Positions 54,071 through 62,238 are shown, counted from the stretch's first letter. The stretch is 64,000 bases of DNA from Sphingobacterium sp. SRCM116780 (GCF_021442025.1 NZ_CP090446.1:2480001-2544000); one strand, 5' to 3'. Notes: generated from the sequence alone by a model not told the origin. Program-made: numbers and translations.

Positions 54071-54086
54071 TAACAAACATTTGTTA
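54071..54086. promoter_or_regulatory. Palindrome TAACAAA-N2-TTTGTTA before the sce7726 operon
   Basis: Perfect 7-bp arms with a CA centre, 51 bp upstream of the operon start. Candidate operator for an unidentified repressor. Confidence 0.4.
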
Positions 54087-54123
54087 ATAATCTGAAGAAA
54101 TCAAAAGTAAATCTTCCAGATAA

Positions 54124-54315
54124 AAGAGAGGAGATTACTGGATTTCAGCCTTAAGGGCGACTAGTAATGTACTCCTTGAGAATAAAAATGAGTGTATTCT
54201 CGAAAAAATCGATGAGCTCATTGATAAAATTGAAGAGGTTAAGACTCAGGTAATGAAAAACGTATTTCAGCGGAATATTAATATCCTTCTTAATTTTAAG
54301 GAATATAATCTTTAA
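54124..54315 (+). pseudogene. Remnant coiled-coil C-terminus
   Basis: An open 63-codon frame without start codon between the two minus-strand genes: DYWISALRATSNVLLENKNE, then a heptad-like ILEKIDELIDKIEEVKTQV and ending NFKEYNL. Looks like the tail of a lost gene. Rest of the gap 54021-54363 holds only the promoter elements listed. Confidence 0.3.
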
Positions 54316-54363
54316 AAAATTGAAGATAAGGTAACATAAATTGAAACCGCTTGCTGTTTATTT

Positions 54364-55011
54364 TTATTTCAAATCTTCCTTTCTATAACTCGAAAAAATC
54401 AAATACAACTCGTAATATCTACTATATTTTCTATTTAAAATCTCGCTTTCAATTAGTTTAAAAAAATACCAAAAAGAATATGAAAGAAGAAGAATAGCTG
54501 TACCCAGTTTCAATATATCAATATTTTCTGGCGCTATGGCATATAAACCAATTACAGCTGTTGTAACGATACTAGTAATAGTAAAGAAGGTCGGCCAAGA
54601 AAAGATATTGGTTTTATTGTCGAGAGCAAAATTTCTCAAGTGTTTTTTGTATGCTTCGAATTCTTCAAAATCAAGTTCTAATTCTTTTATTTTTTGATAA
54701 ATTTCATATTTCAACTTATCATGCAAATTCATATAACCGAATTTATTAATATAATTAGCATCATCTAGTTTTTTCTTTAATAAATACATAATTATTGAAA
54801 TAGTCAGAAAATAAATTATCCACCAATCAGCGTAAAATCGAGTATATATAAACGGGCTGTATGCACAAATTCCTATTAATATGAGTGCTAATATATATCT
54901 CTCAATTCTCCCCGATTTGGGAGATCGCTTTCCAAACATAGAATTGATGAGTGATTTCTGACTAATGATCTTGCTTAATTCTGTAAATGGGTTTCGAGTT
55001 ATTTCTTTCAT
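54364..55011 (-). CDS. Four-helix membrane protein of unknown function
   Basis: 215 aa. Two helices at about 38-58 and 62-80 (YILALILIGICAYSPFIYT, WWIIYFLTISIIMYLL), a charged helical region 82-125 (LKYEIYQKIKELELDFEEFE) and two more helices at about 142-186 (ITSIVTTAVIGLYAIAP, ILLLSYSFWYFFKLIES). Paired helices with a coiled linker recall membrane effectors of abortive infection (for example SLATT-like proteins), but the family cannot be fixed. Divergent from the methyltransferase gene. Confidence 0.65.
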   Translation of the reverse strand: MKEITRNPFTELSKIISQKSLINSMFGKRSPKSGRIERYILALILIGICAYSPFIYTRFYADWWIIYFLTISIIMYLLKKKLDDANYINKFGYMNLHDKLKYEIYQKIKELELDFEEFEAYKKHLRNFALDNKTNIFSWPTFFTITSIVTTAVIGLYAIAPENIDILKLGTAILLLSYSFWYFFKLIESEILNRKYSRYYELYLIFSSYRKEDLK

Positions 55012-55148
55012 ATTCTTAGCTTAAGGTTTATTATTGATAATCGAATAGAGAACAATTGTTAACAATATTAGTAATTAAAAATAATAAATGCTATTTTTTT
55101 TAGTTTTATATAGCTATTTTAAATAAATTTGTCCGAAACAGTACTCTT

Positions 55149-55316
55149 ATGGAAACGGATTGTATAAAAATATCAAAGTCAAGAAAGTCAGTATGTTCAT
55201 CATTTTCCAAAAAATCCCTATCTTGCGATGTGATGAAAGAGGCTGAAGAAAGAAGAGAAAAATATGGAATTCAAGGAAAAGATATCTTTAAAATATTTGA
55301 CAGAAAGACGCAGTAA
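55149..55316 (+). CDS. Short ORF overlapping the methyltransferase start
   Basis: 55 codons from ATG 55149, Ser/Lys-rich start and a MKEAEERREKYGIQGKDIF end, overlapping the first 53 bp of the methyltransferase gene in another frame. Could be a regulatory upstream ORF coupled to the methyltransferase or chance. No HTH, so not a typical controller protein. Confidence 0.25.
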   Translation: METDCIKISKSRKSVCSSFSKKSLSCDVMKEAEERREKYGIQGKDIFKIFDRKTQ

Positions 55317-56529
55317 AGTAAATCCAATTGATCCTGATGATTATATGGAATCTGCTTTAACTCATTTTTTGCATAATGATAAAAACGGTGTATCTAGCTA
55401 TTTTAAGGAGGGTGCTGTTACTTACACCCAAACATCATTGCAAGAGCGATTTGTAAAACAGAACATCACTATAGAAATAGCACAAAAGGCATTACAGACA
55501 GATCTTTTTGAAAAAATAAATGTACCATTTGTTCCTATAAAAAATCCTAAATTTCAATTTATCGATTTATTTGCAGGTATTGGAGGTTTTCGCCTGGCAT
55601 TCCAAAATTTAGGTGGTAAATGCGTATTTACCAGTGAGTGGGATAAGGAGGCTAAAAGAACTTATTTGACAAATTTTGGAGAATTGCCCTTTGGAGATAT
55701 CACCAAGGAAAAAACAAAGTCTTATATCCCGGATGGATTTGATGTACTATGTGCTGGATTTCCCTGTCAAGCTTTTTCGATTGCAGGCAAAAGAGGGGGC
55801 TTTGAAGATACCCGTGGGACACTATTCTTTGATGTAGCAGAAATTATTAAACGTAAACAGCCTAAGGCTTTCTTTTTGGAGAATGTAAAGGGATTGCGAA
55901 ATCATGATAAGGGTAAAACCTTAGAAACAATTCTGAATGTTTTACGGAATGATTTAGGTTATTATGTGCCCGACCCGCAAATAATGAATGCTAAAGATTT
56001 TGGGGTTCCTCAAAATCGTGAACGTATATTTATTGTAGGTTTTCACCCAAGTACGGGAGTAACTTCTTTTATCTATCCTAAAGCATTGGACAGACCGGTT
56101 TCTTTTGCTGATGTCAAAGAAAGAGAGGTGGTTCCAACTAAATACTACTTGTCTACCCAGTACCTGAAAACATTGGTGGAACATAAGGCTCGTCATGCCA
56201 ATAAGGGTAATGGATTTGGGTATATGGTCATTCCAGATGAAAACATTGCGAATGCTGTAGTGTGTGGTGGCATGGGAAGAGAAAGAAACTTAGTCTATGA
56301 TGACCGTATAACGGATTTCAATCCTACCACCAAAATAAAAGGTGAAGTAAATCGTGAAGGTATCCGAAAAATGACGCCAAGAGAATGGGCTAGATTGCAG
56401 GGGTTTCCTGATGAATTTATCATATCGGTGGCCGATGCTTCTGCATATAAACAATTTGGCAATTCAGTAGCGGTGCCAGCGATTCAGGCAACAGCTAAAC
56501 AAATTTTAAAAACACTAAATCTGATCTAA
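55264..56529 (+). CDS. DNA (cytosine-5) methyltransferase of a HpaII-type restriction-modification system
   Basis: 421 aa. N-terminal extension of about 95 residues, then the C5-methyltransferase motifs in order: I FIDLFAGIGGF (99-109), IV GFPCQAFS with catalytic C168, VI FLENVKG (E206), VIII PQNRERIF (250-255), a variable target-recognition region, IX/X REWARLQGFPDEF and QFGNSVAVPAI. Followed after 3 bp by the HpaII-family endonuclease, so it should methylate the inner C of CCGG and protect the host; the specificity is inferred from the neighbour. Confidence 0.94.
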   Translation: MEFKEKISLKYLTERRSKVNPIDPDDYMESALTHFLHNDKNGVSSYFKEGAVTYTQTSLQERFVKQNITIEIAQKALQTDLFEKINVPFVPIKNPKFQFIDLFAGIGGFRLAFQNLGGKCVFTSEWDKEAKRTYLTNFGELPFGDITKEKTKSYIPDGFDVLCAGFPCQAFSIAGKRGGFEDTRGTLFFDVAEIIKRKQPKAFFLENVKGLRNHDKGKTLETILNVLRNDLGYYVPDPQIMNAKDFGVPQNRERIFIVGFHPSTGVTSFIYPKALDRPVSFADVKEREVVPTKYYLSTQYLKTLVEHKARHANKGNGFGYMVIPDENIANAVVCGGMGRERNLVYDDRITDFNPTTKIKGEVNREGIRKMTPREWARLQGFPDEFIISVADASAYKQFGNSVAVPAIQATAKQILKTLNLI

Positions 56530-56532
56530 ATT

Positions 56533-57609
56533 ATGCTGACAGGAAACAAAGGAGAATGGAGTGAAATTTATGCATTGTTCAAACTGTTGGGTGATGGCAA
56601 AATGTATGCTGGCGATGGCGATCTAAATAGAGTCGCAAACCTTGTTTATCCGATAATCAGTATTTTAAGAAAAGAACCCGTTGACGATTTTTCATATACG
56701 ATAGATAATACAAATGTTAATATCATCGATTCAAAAGGAAATTCAATAACTGTAGTTGCAGTTGAGTTTTTAAACAAAGCAAATGATTTGCTAAAGGCGA
56801 TTAAAACAAATACCAAAACATTTGCGATACCTGAAATTGAATCGTTTATGAATACGATCAATTCTCATTCATTAAAAGCAAAATCTACTGCTAAAACAGA
56901 TATTACGATTATTATACATGATCTAAGAACGGGTATCCAGCCTGTTTTGGGCTTTAGTATAAAATCAAGATTAGGTAGCCCTTCTACCCTATTAAACGCA
57001 GGGGAGACGACAAACTTTGTTTATAAAGTTGAAAATTCTAATCTTAGTTCAACTGAAATTGAGCGAATCAATAATATCGACAGTAGGCAAAAATTAAAGG
57101 ATAGGATTACAGCCATAGGCAATACGGGATCAACACTAAGATTTGTCGGAACGCAAAAACAAGTTTTTCAAAATAATCTGATTTTGATAGATAGTATGCT
57201 TCCACAAATTCTTTCTTCTTTATTACTACTTTCAGCTGAATTGGGTGATTCAAACCTGGAAAGACTCTGTGAAAAACTAGAAGAGAGAAACCCCTTAAAT
57301 TTTGACACAAGCACCGCTCATTTGTATTACAATTATAAATTAAAAAGACTGTTAGTTGACATTGCACTAGGAATGATGCCTGGTAAAATTTGGAATGGAA
57401 TCTACGAAGCAAATGGTGGTTATCTTGTGGTAAAAGAAAACGGTGATGTACTTTGCTACCATGTATATAATAGAAATGAATTTGAAGATTACTTACTGAA
57501 AAACACCAAGTTAGAAACACCCAGTACAACTAAGCATAAATTTGGTCTGATTTATCAAGAGAATGGTGAAAATTTCTTCAAATTAAATCTCCAAATAAGA
57601 TTTATCTAA
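56533..57609 (+). CDS. HpaII-family type II restriction endonuclease
   Basis: 358 aa, the family's usual length. The N-terminal MLTGNKGEWSEIYALFKLLG and GDGDLNRVANLVYPIISILR are characteristic of HpaII; TDITIIIHDLRTGIQPVLGFSIKSRLGSPSTL holds the D...SxK-type catalytic region in the middle (about 118-150). Expected to cleave unmethylated CCGG. Overlaps no gene but is 3 bp after the methyltransferase, so they are co-translated; both genes look intact. Confidence 0.92.
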   Translation: MLTGNKGEWSEIYALFKLLGDGKMYAGDGDLNRVANLVYPIISILRKEPVDDFSYTIDNTNVNIIDSKGNSITVVAVEFLNKANDLLKAIKTNTKTFAIPEIESFMNTINSHSLKAKSTAKTDITIIIHDLRTGIQPVLGFSIKSRLGSPSTLLNAGETTNFVYKVENSNLSSTEIERINNIDSRQKLKDRITAIGNTGSTLRFVGTQKQVFQNNLILIDSMLPQILSSLLLLSAELGDSNLERLCEKLEERNPLNFDTSTAHLYYNYKLKRLLVDIALGMMPGKIWNGIYEANGGYLVVKENGDVLCYHVYNRNEFEDYLLKNTKLETPSTTKHKFGLIYQENGENFFKLNLQIRFI

Positions 57610-57740
57610 ACGAGTACTCTAATAGCTTAAGACATTCAGTATTTCAAATAAAATACACAGATTAATAATCCTGCTATAATTGATTTAGAGAAATAGAATA
57701 AATATATAGGGAGGGCAATATTATTCCGTAATTTTAGGAT

Positions 57741-58223
57741 ATGCGAACCTATGATGATGATTCGGAAAAAATCTATGTTCCTCGCTTCGAAGAAAAAGCA
57801 GGTTTTTACACCAGTCCGAAGCGCAGTTATAATATGTCAAGAATCAAGGCTAAGAACTCCAAGCCAGAACTGATCTTGCGGAAGGCGCTGTGGGCAGAGA
57901 ATATCCGTTTCCGCTTGCATGATAAATCGCTTCCTGGCACTCCTGATATCGTGATTAAAAAGTATAAACTTGCCATCTTTGTAGATGGTGAATTTTGGCA
58001 TGGATTCGACTGGAGAAACAACCGCAACCGTATTAAATCCAACCGCCTCTTCTGGATACCGAAGATTGAACGCAATATGCAAAAGGATGAACGTGTCAAT
58101 AGAGCTCTTCGAGATATGGGCTATACAGTATTCCGCTTTTGGACACAGGATATCATCAAAAAACTACCTCTGGTGCTGAATCAGATTGAACTTTTCTTGG
58201 AGACGAGGAGGTTGTGGAAATAA
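57741..58223 (+). CDS. vsr: Very short patch repair endonuclease
   Basis: 160 aa. Vsr motifs: RSYNMSRIKAKNSKPELILR, LPGTPDIVIKKYKLAIFVDG with catalytic-type D69, EFWHGFDW with H87, and the C-terminal GYTVFRFWTQDI. Nicks 5' of T in T:G mismatches formed by deamination of 5-methylcytosine; it fits beside a C5-methyltransferase, where it limits C-to-T mutation at CCGG. 131 bp after the endonuclease gene, same strand. Confidence 0.92.
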   Translation: MRTYDDDSEKIYVPRFEEKAGFYTSPKRSYNMSRIKAKNSKPELILRKALWAENIRFRLHDKSLPGTPDIVIKKYKLAIFVDGEFWHGFDWRNNRNRIKSNRLFWIPKIERNMQKDERVNRALRDMGYTVFRFWTQDIIKKLPLVLNQIELFLETRRLWK

Positions 58224-58250
58224 ACCTATGAGCTCATCTTAAAATTAGCT

Positions 58251-58300
58251 TTCTTTAAACACTTCACTCCTAGTGCCATTCTAGATTTTTTATTTATGGG
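58251..58300. repeat. Dispersed repeat, copy A
   Basis: About 50 bp (TTCTTTAAACACTTCACTCC ... CTAGATTTTTTATTTATGGG) that align with 63952-64000 with roughly eight differences and a 1-bp gap. Copy B is part of an open minus-strand frame; copy A is broken by stops, so it looks like the remnant. Confidence 0.55.
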
Positions 58301-58394
58301 TAGTACTGGTTGTACAAATATTCTTCTTCTGTACGGATCGTTATATATTTATACTTGACCTTAGGGCAATTAATATGGGAATATGAATTATAAG

Positions 58395-58438
58395 AAGGAG
58401 AAAAATCACGAAGTATAGTCCTCGTGATTTTTCTCCTT
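58395..58438. terminator. Bidirectional terminator between vsr and the convergent gene
   Basis: Seventeen-bp stem (AAGGAGAAAAATCACGA / TCGTGATTTTTCTCCTT) with a 10-nt loop. A-rich and T-rich feet on both strands suit termination of the restriction-modification genes from the left and the 58506-59027 gene from the right. Confidence 0.8.
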
Positions 58439-58505
58439 ATATATTTATGAAATAATTGCTATAAATTACTGTTTCAAACTCGATTGCCTCATCATTTAAA
58501 TAAGT

Positions 58506-59027
58506 TTATTTTTTCAAAAGTTTAATGGAGTAATTATAATCTTTGCTATCAAATCCTCCTTCAATCGCATTCTTTCCCAAACCTATCTTTGGTTTAGTAA
58601 AGACATCCAATGGTGGGTCTAAACTCTTCTCTTCCAATCGCACATCCATATGCCCCCCAAACACAGATACTCCACTAAAAATGTGCATACAACTGACCAT
58701 CGGTCCTTTATAATGCTTATTGTTTGAAAGATCATAAACAGCTCGGATCAAAATACCTCCATAGCCAAACTCATTGTCCATTGCTATATCAAACCCGGAG
58801 TAATGAAAAAACAATTGACCTGCCTGCAAATTTTCAGTATGGTTACGAATGTAGGTGCTCTTGTCTTGATGATCTTTATTGTCATTCCAATAAAACTCGA
58901 TTTCGGTAAGTCGATAGCTCTTTTCATTAACGGTCAACAAGGAATGATTGAGCAACAACTCTGCAATCTGAGCAAATGTATTATCCTGAAAATGGTTTTT
59001 CTGTAAAAGTTCTTTTAAATTATTCAT
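58506..59027 (-). CDS. Hypothetical protein, faintly like 3-methyladenine DNA glycosylase (AAG) fold
   Basis: 173 aa, no signal peptide. RLTEIEFYWNDNKDHQD, LFFHYSGFDIAMDNEFGYGG and ILIRAVYDL follow in the order of the AAG segments VETEAY, GHLYVYxxYGMHxxxN and AVLIRAL, so a formyltransferase-like AAG barrel is possible. The similarity is by eye and the catalytic context is not conserved, so function is left open. Single gene, convergent with vsr. Confidence 0.55.
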   Translation of the reverse strand: MNNLKELLQKNHFQDNTFAQIAELLLNHSLLTVNEKSYRLTEIEFYWNDNKDHQDKSTYIRNHTENLQAGQLFFHYSGFDIAMDNEFGYGGILIRAVYDLSNNKHYKGPMVSCMHIFSGVSVFGGHMDVRLEEKSLDPPLDVFTKPKIGLGKNAIEGGFDSKDYNYSIKLLKK

Positions 59028-59198
59028 AATTAAGTTACTAGGGTTAATATTGTAAAATACAGTATTAAAGTCATTGTTAAAGACACATTCAACTTCTTTC
59101 TTCTGATACTATAAACATTGTTATTATTTTAATAACTCATTGGATTTCACGTCTAGTTGCCATAATTTTTAGATTATATGTATAAAAGATTTAATTAA

Positions 59199-59500
59199 TT
59201 ATTGATGTTGCCAGCATTTCTCGTTTCCAGAGACTTTTCTTGTACAGGGTCTACCTTTTTGAGTTGGAGCTCCACAATAACTTGAACTTGTCGTTCCTTC
59301 ACTAGCATTTCCACCACCCCCACTTCCTTTTGACGAAACTGTATAACTTGTAGCAGCTTCATTTATCCGTGAATGAGACGAAATAGGAGATCCATTTTTA
59401 GTGATAATAGAATCAAAATAACCTTGGATTTATCTCTTTTCAATGGCATTGCTGTTGATATTGAGGTGTAATTGGTATTTAAAAACAATAAATTAGATGT
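59199..59500 (-). pseudogene. Broken gene with DUF5763-type Cys/His tail
   Basis: The minus strand reads a clear C-terminus ending at 59199: a Ser/Gly linker, then CGAPTQKGRPCTRKVSGNEK and CWQHQ, a C...C...C..H tail of the kind found at the end of Bacteroidota nuclease-like or secreted proteins. About 75 codons upstream a stop breaks the frame, while another frame carries a plausible continuation (NYTSISTAMPLKRDKSKVI). There is no start codon or N-terminal domain, so this is a remnant. Confidence 0.6.
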
Positions 59501-59508
59501 AATTGCAA

Positions 59509-59796
59509 TTAATTTTTATGGAGAAAATGCGTTGCTATTTGATGCTCTTCTAATACCTCTCCTGTGGGTAAAAGTATCATTTTTGATCCATCAATAGGAT
59601 GATCAAAAAGTTGGAATCCACCTCTGCAGTTGCTTATCCGATAATGAAGGGCCTTCAATCCGTCTATCAACCCTTTTTGTTTGCTCTGCTGATAAACATA
59701 TTGGGAACAGCTGACTCGAAAGATACAGCATCTTCGTTTGTTGCGAGGAATAAGCTGCCAGTAGATTTTAATCAAAATAATCAACAGGTACTTCAC
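59509..59796 (-). CDS. yidD: YidD-family membrane protein insertion efficiency factor
   Basis: 95 aa. N-terminal amphipathic/hydrophobic segment MKYLLIILIKIYWQLI, then the YidD signature RCCIFRVSCSQYVYQQSKQK and ALHYRISNCRGGF with the three conserved Cys and an RxxxCR-type motif. Assists YidC-dependent insertion of membrane proteins. In most genomes yidD lies with rnpA/rpmH; here it overlaps (ATGA, 4 bp) a small gene upstream and sits among accessory genes, so it may be an extra copy. Confidence 0.88.
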   Translation of the reverse strand: MKYLLIILIKIYWQLIPRNKRRCCIFRVSCSQYVYQQSKQKGLIDGLKALHYRISNCRGGFQLFDHPIDGSKMILLPTGEVLEEHQIATHFLHKN

Positions 59797-60032
59797 AGGG
59801 ATTTTCTACTAAAAACGACCATTTGATAAGCGGACATATATCCAGGTCTTGCCCCCAATCCAAAGCAACCTGAATTTGGACTTATATAGGTAGAGACGCT
59901 CTCTAATCTGACATAGTCCCACCCCTGGGAGCCATAATTTACGATGATCTGCGCTAATTGATCTGCAACATTGTCTGCTGTAATCAGTTTGGGATTTAAG
60001 ATGGCTGTAAAGGGTACTACTCTGTATTCCAT
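59793..60032 (-). CDS. Small DUF4177-like protein coupled to yidD
   Basis: 79 aa. EYRVVPFTAILNPK, ADQLAQIIVNYGSQGWDYVR and YQMVVFSRK give the Y-x-V-x-P ... GWE/DY pattern of short DUF4177-like proteins, with an inserted CFGLGARPG loop. Function unknown. Its stop overlaps the yidD start by 4 bp, so the two are co-translated. Confidence 0.75.
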   Translation of the reverse strand: MEYRVVPFTAILNPKLITADNVADQLAQIIVNYGSQGWDYVRLESVSTYISPNSGCFGLGARPGYMSAYQMVVFSRKSL

Positions 60033-60110
60033 AATGTAATAACATGAATGTGATGAGTAAACACTATTGTTTGACTGGTTTCAAAGTTAATCCATAGGTA
60101 TCACTCCTAT

Positions 60111-60126
60111 TTACGGATTCCCGTAA
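60111..60126. promoter_or_regulatory. Palindrome TTACGG-N4-CCGTAA, copy 3
   Basis: TTACGGATTCCCGTAA, arms and spacing as in the copies at 47696 and 49098. It lies in the 260-bp divergent gap, 79 bp from the small DUF4177-like gene start and 167 bp before the lipoprotein gene at 60293. Confidence 0.5.
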
Positions 60127-60292
60127 TGGGAACAATAAAAAAATATTGCTTTCATAAATCACAACTTTAACTATCATGTAATCAGCAAACTATTCGACAA
60201 GTAATTAATTTCTCAAGCGATATTTTTTATTTGATCGATTTATTTTATATTTTCATGAAAAATAAATAAAACCTAAATAAAATAAATGTTAA

Positions 60293-61684
60293 ATGAAAAT
60301 TAAGAACCAAATTGTTAGTTTATTTTTGATTCTTTTTGGAACGCTGCTTTTTATTGGCTGCAACAAAGACTTGTATGAAACCTCTTCTACGCCACTGCTA
60401 CAAGAGGTGAAAAACAGCTATAACGACCAAGAGAGTAAAAAACAGAAAGACGCGAACTTTCTTACACAAATAAATTACGAGTTGGATTGGTCTAGAACTT
60501 TTAAGCAGTCTGACTCCTTACTGTACATTGGGATTAATGTGTTGGATTCTTTTGAGTATATCAAAGGTGATGATAATAGAGAGCATACTATGACCAATAG
60601 AATGTTTACAACGGCAACGTATAAATCTGGTTCGTGGCATTTCCAAACCAATCTATTGATCCCTAATGAAGGAAGTACGCAAGAAGCTTTTACGGGGACC
60701 TTGATTACTGCGGATGCATTCTCTCCTAAAATAGGTTATGCTGATTATAAGCTAAGGATCTATTTAGATAGGCCTACAAAACTGATGCGAACGGGTACAA
60801 AGGTAGCAGGAGTCTGGGTAACTACTAATTGCAGGTCAATAACCGCATCCTTAAATGGGTATAGCTATACCAATACGATTTGTGACTACATTTATATTGA
60901 TTCTGGAAGTGGAACTGGAGGTGGTGGACAGCAAACAGGACCACTACCAAGCTTGGATCCAAGAATTCCTGCAGATGCGGGAGACGGTCCACCAAATACA
61001 TACAAGCTTGTCAAAAAACCATCAAAAGACCCTTGTGCAGGACGCATGTCGATAAATGAACGCTCCACTCTCGATTCATCCAAGGTATATCTCAACAAAA
61101 TAATCGCACTGACCGATACTGTAGAGTATGCCTATGAAACGGTAATGACGGATGTTACCAATAAGGTATTGGAGAATACTCCTATTCGGACAGATGGGGA
61201 GAAACAGGAGATACAGTGGAGGATGAAATGGGGAAGCAGCGGTGTAACTGTGGGATTTGTACATTCACACCCATTTGAAAGTGGTCCCACCCCGAGAGAT
61301 CTTTTTAATGGATCAACTGGTTACAATCAGATACCCACATCGCAAAAGACCATATTTATAGACTATTTTAGTGCGACTATTGTGACTCCAAGTTATATAT
61401 ACATGGTGACAATAAAAGATGCCGATAAATGGATAGCAATGGGCACGAACTTTGAAGAGAAAATAAATACAAATACAACAGAATATAGAAGGTTATATAA
61501 TGAATATTATGAAAAAAACCGAAACGTACCTTTCAATGAGGCACAAGAATATGCCTTATTAAAATTGTATGATGGTGTTGTCAATATATACCGCTCTGAT
61601 AAGGTAGCAACATTAGATTTCAAACCTTTGATATTAGAGACAAGCACTAATAAACCAATTTTTAACAATTGCAACACACAGTAA
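60293..61684 (+). CDS. Lipoprotein with C-terminal JAMM-like (HSHP) motif
   Basis: 463 aa. Lipobox FIGC (Cys23). Residues 30-200 are beta-rich and unrecognised; a Gly-rich linker (about 203-215) follows, then from about 235 a domain with VGFVHSHPFESGPTPRD (H324, H326, D336), close to the HxHP...[ST]xxD metal site of JAB1/MPN+ proteases. The catalytic Glu of that fold would lie upstream (several candidates in 275-300) and is not certain. Might be a surface peptidase or deubiquitinase-like enzyme, or an inactive relative. Followed at once by a small exported protein. Confidence 0.65.
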   Translation: MKIKNQIVSLFLILFGTLLFIGCNKDLYETSSTPLLQEVKNSYNDQESKKQKDANFLTQINYELDWSRTFKQSDSLLYIGINVLDSFEYIKGDDNREHTMTNRMFTTATYKSGSWHFQTNLLIPNEGSTQEAFTGTLITADAFSPKIGYADYKLRIYLDRPTKLMRTGTKVAGVWVTTNCRSITASLNGYSYTNTICDYIYIDSGSGTGGGGQQTGPLPSLDPRIPADAGDGPPNTYKLVKKPSKDPCAGRMSINERSTLDSSKVYLNKIIALTDTVEYAYETVMTDVTNKVLENTPIRTDGEKQEIQWRMKWGSSGVTVGFVHSHPFESGPTPRDLFNGSTGYNQIPTSQKTIFIDYFSATIVTPSYIYMVTIKDADKWIAMGTNFEEKINTNTTEYRRLYNEYYEKNRNVPFNEAQEYALLKLYDGVVNIYRSDKVATLDFKPLILETSTNKPIFNNCNTQ

Positions 61685-61686
61685 TC

Positions 61687-62238
61687 ATGAAATACAGCAC
61701 CTTATTTATACTTTTACTATTTACAGTTCTAAATATAAAGGCACAAACTTATATACAAGGTGAGAGTGTCACCCCCCTATCAGGCATCGCAACAAGTCAA
61801 TTACTTCCTGCTTCAAAACGACTGTCAATGGAAGATGCATTTGGTATATATAAGACTCGTAACTCTGTCACAAGCTACAAACAATCCTTAGATCTAGTTG
61901 GAGAGTTTTGGCTAATCGATAATATGTTGATAAAAATAGTATCCCGAACTATACTTCTGGGTAAAAAAGAAGATTTTCAAAAACTTAGATATGCCTATCG
62001 TCCAGAGGGAGCTGGTGTAGGTAAAGCTTTTAAAGGCATATACTTTGATGAAGTAAAAAATGTCAATAACTATGAAACACTAGTATATTATTTTCGCACG
62101 GATAACAATAAATATTTTGAGATTCAAGATAAGCAGAATAGATACAAATTAATGGGTACCATTATTTCTACAAAAGAAGATAGTGCCAAAGCAGAAGCTT
62201 TTATAAATACCCTACTGAATAGTATTACTTTTAAATAG
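61687..62238 (+). CDS. Exported hypothetical protein paired with the JAMM-like lipoprotein
   Basis: 183 aa from ATG 61687, 2 bp after the previous stop; a start at 61669 would overlap it. Signal peptide MKYSTLFILLLFTVLNIKAQ. The mature part is mixed alpha/beta (GEFWLIDNMLIKIVSRTILL, YETLVYYFRTDNNKYFEIQD). Not recognised. Its tight coupling to the lipoprotein suggests a joint role in the envelope. Ends before a strong terminator. Confidence 0.65.
   Translation: MKYSTLFILLLFTVLNIKAQTYIQGESVTPLSGIATSQLLPASKRLSMEDAFGIYKTRNSVTSYKQSLDLVGEFWLIDNMLIKIVSRTILLGKKEDFQKLRYAYRPEGAGVGKAFKGIYFDEVKNVNNYETLVYYFRTDNNKYFEIQDKQNRYKLMGTIISTKEDSAKAEAFINTLLNSITFK

Noticed and set aside
58291..58432. Minus-strand frame ending in EEEYLYNQYYP near the vsr terminator
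   Set aside because: Begins in the terminator stem, has no start codon and no recognisable family; likely a chance open stretch in AT-rich DNA, though it could be a remnant.
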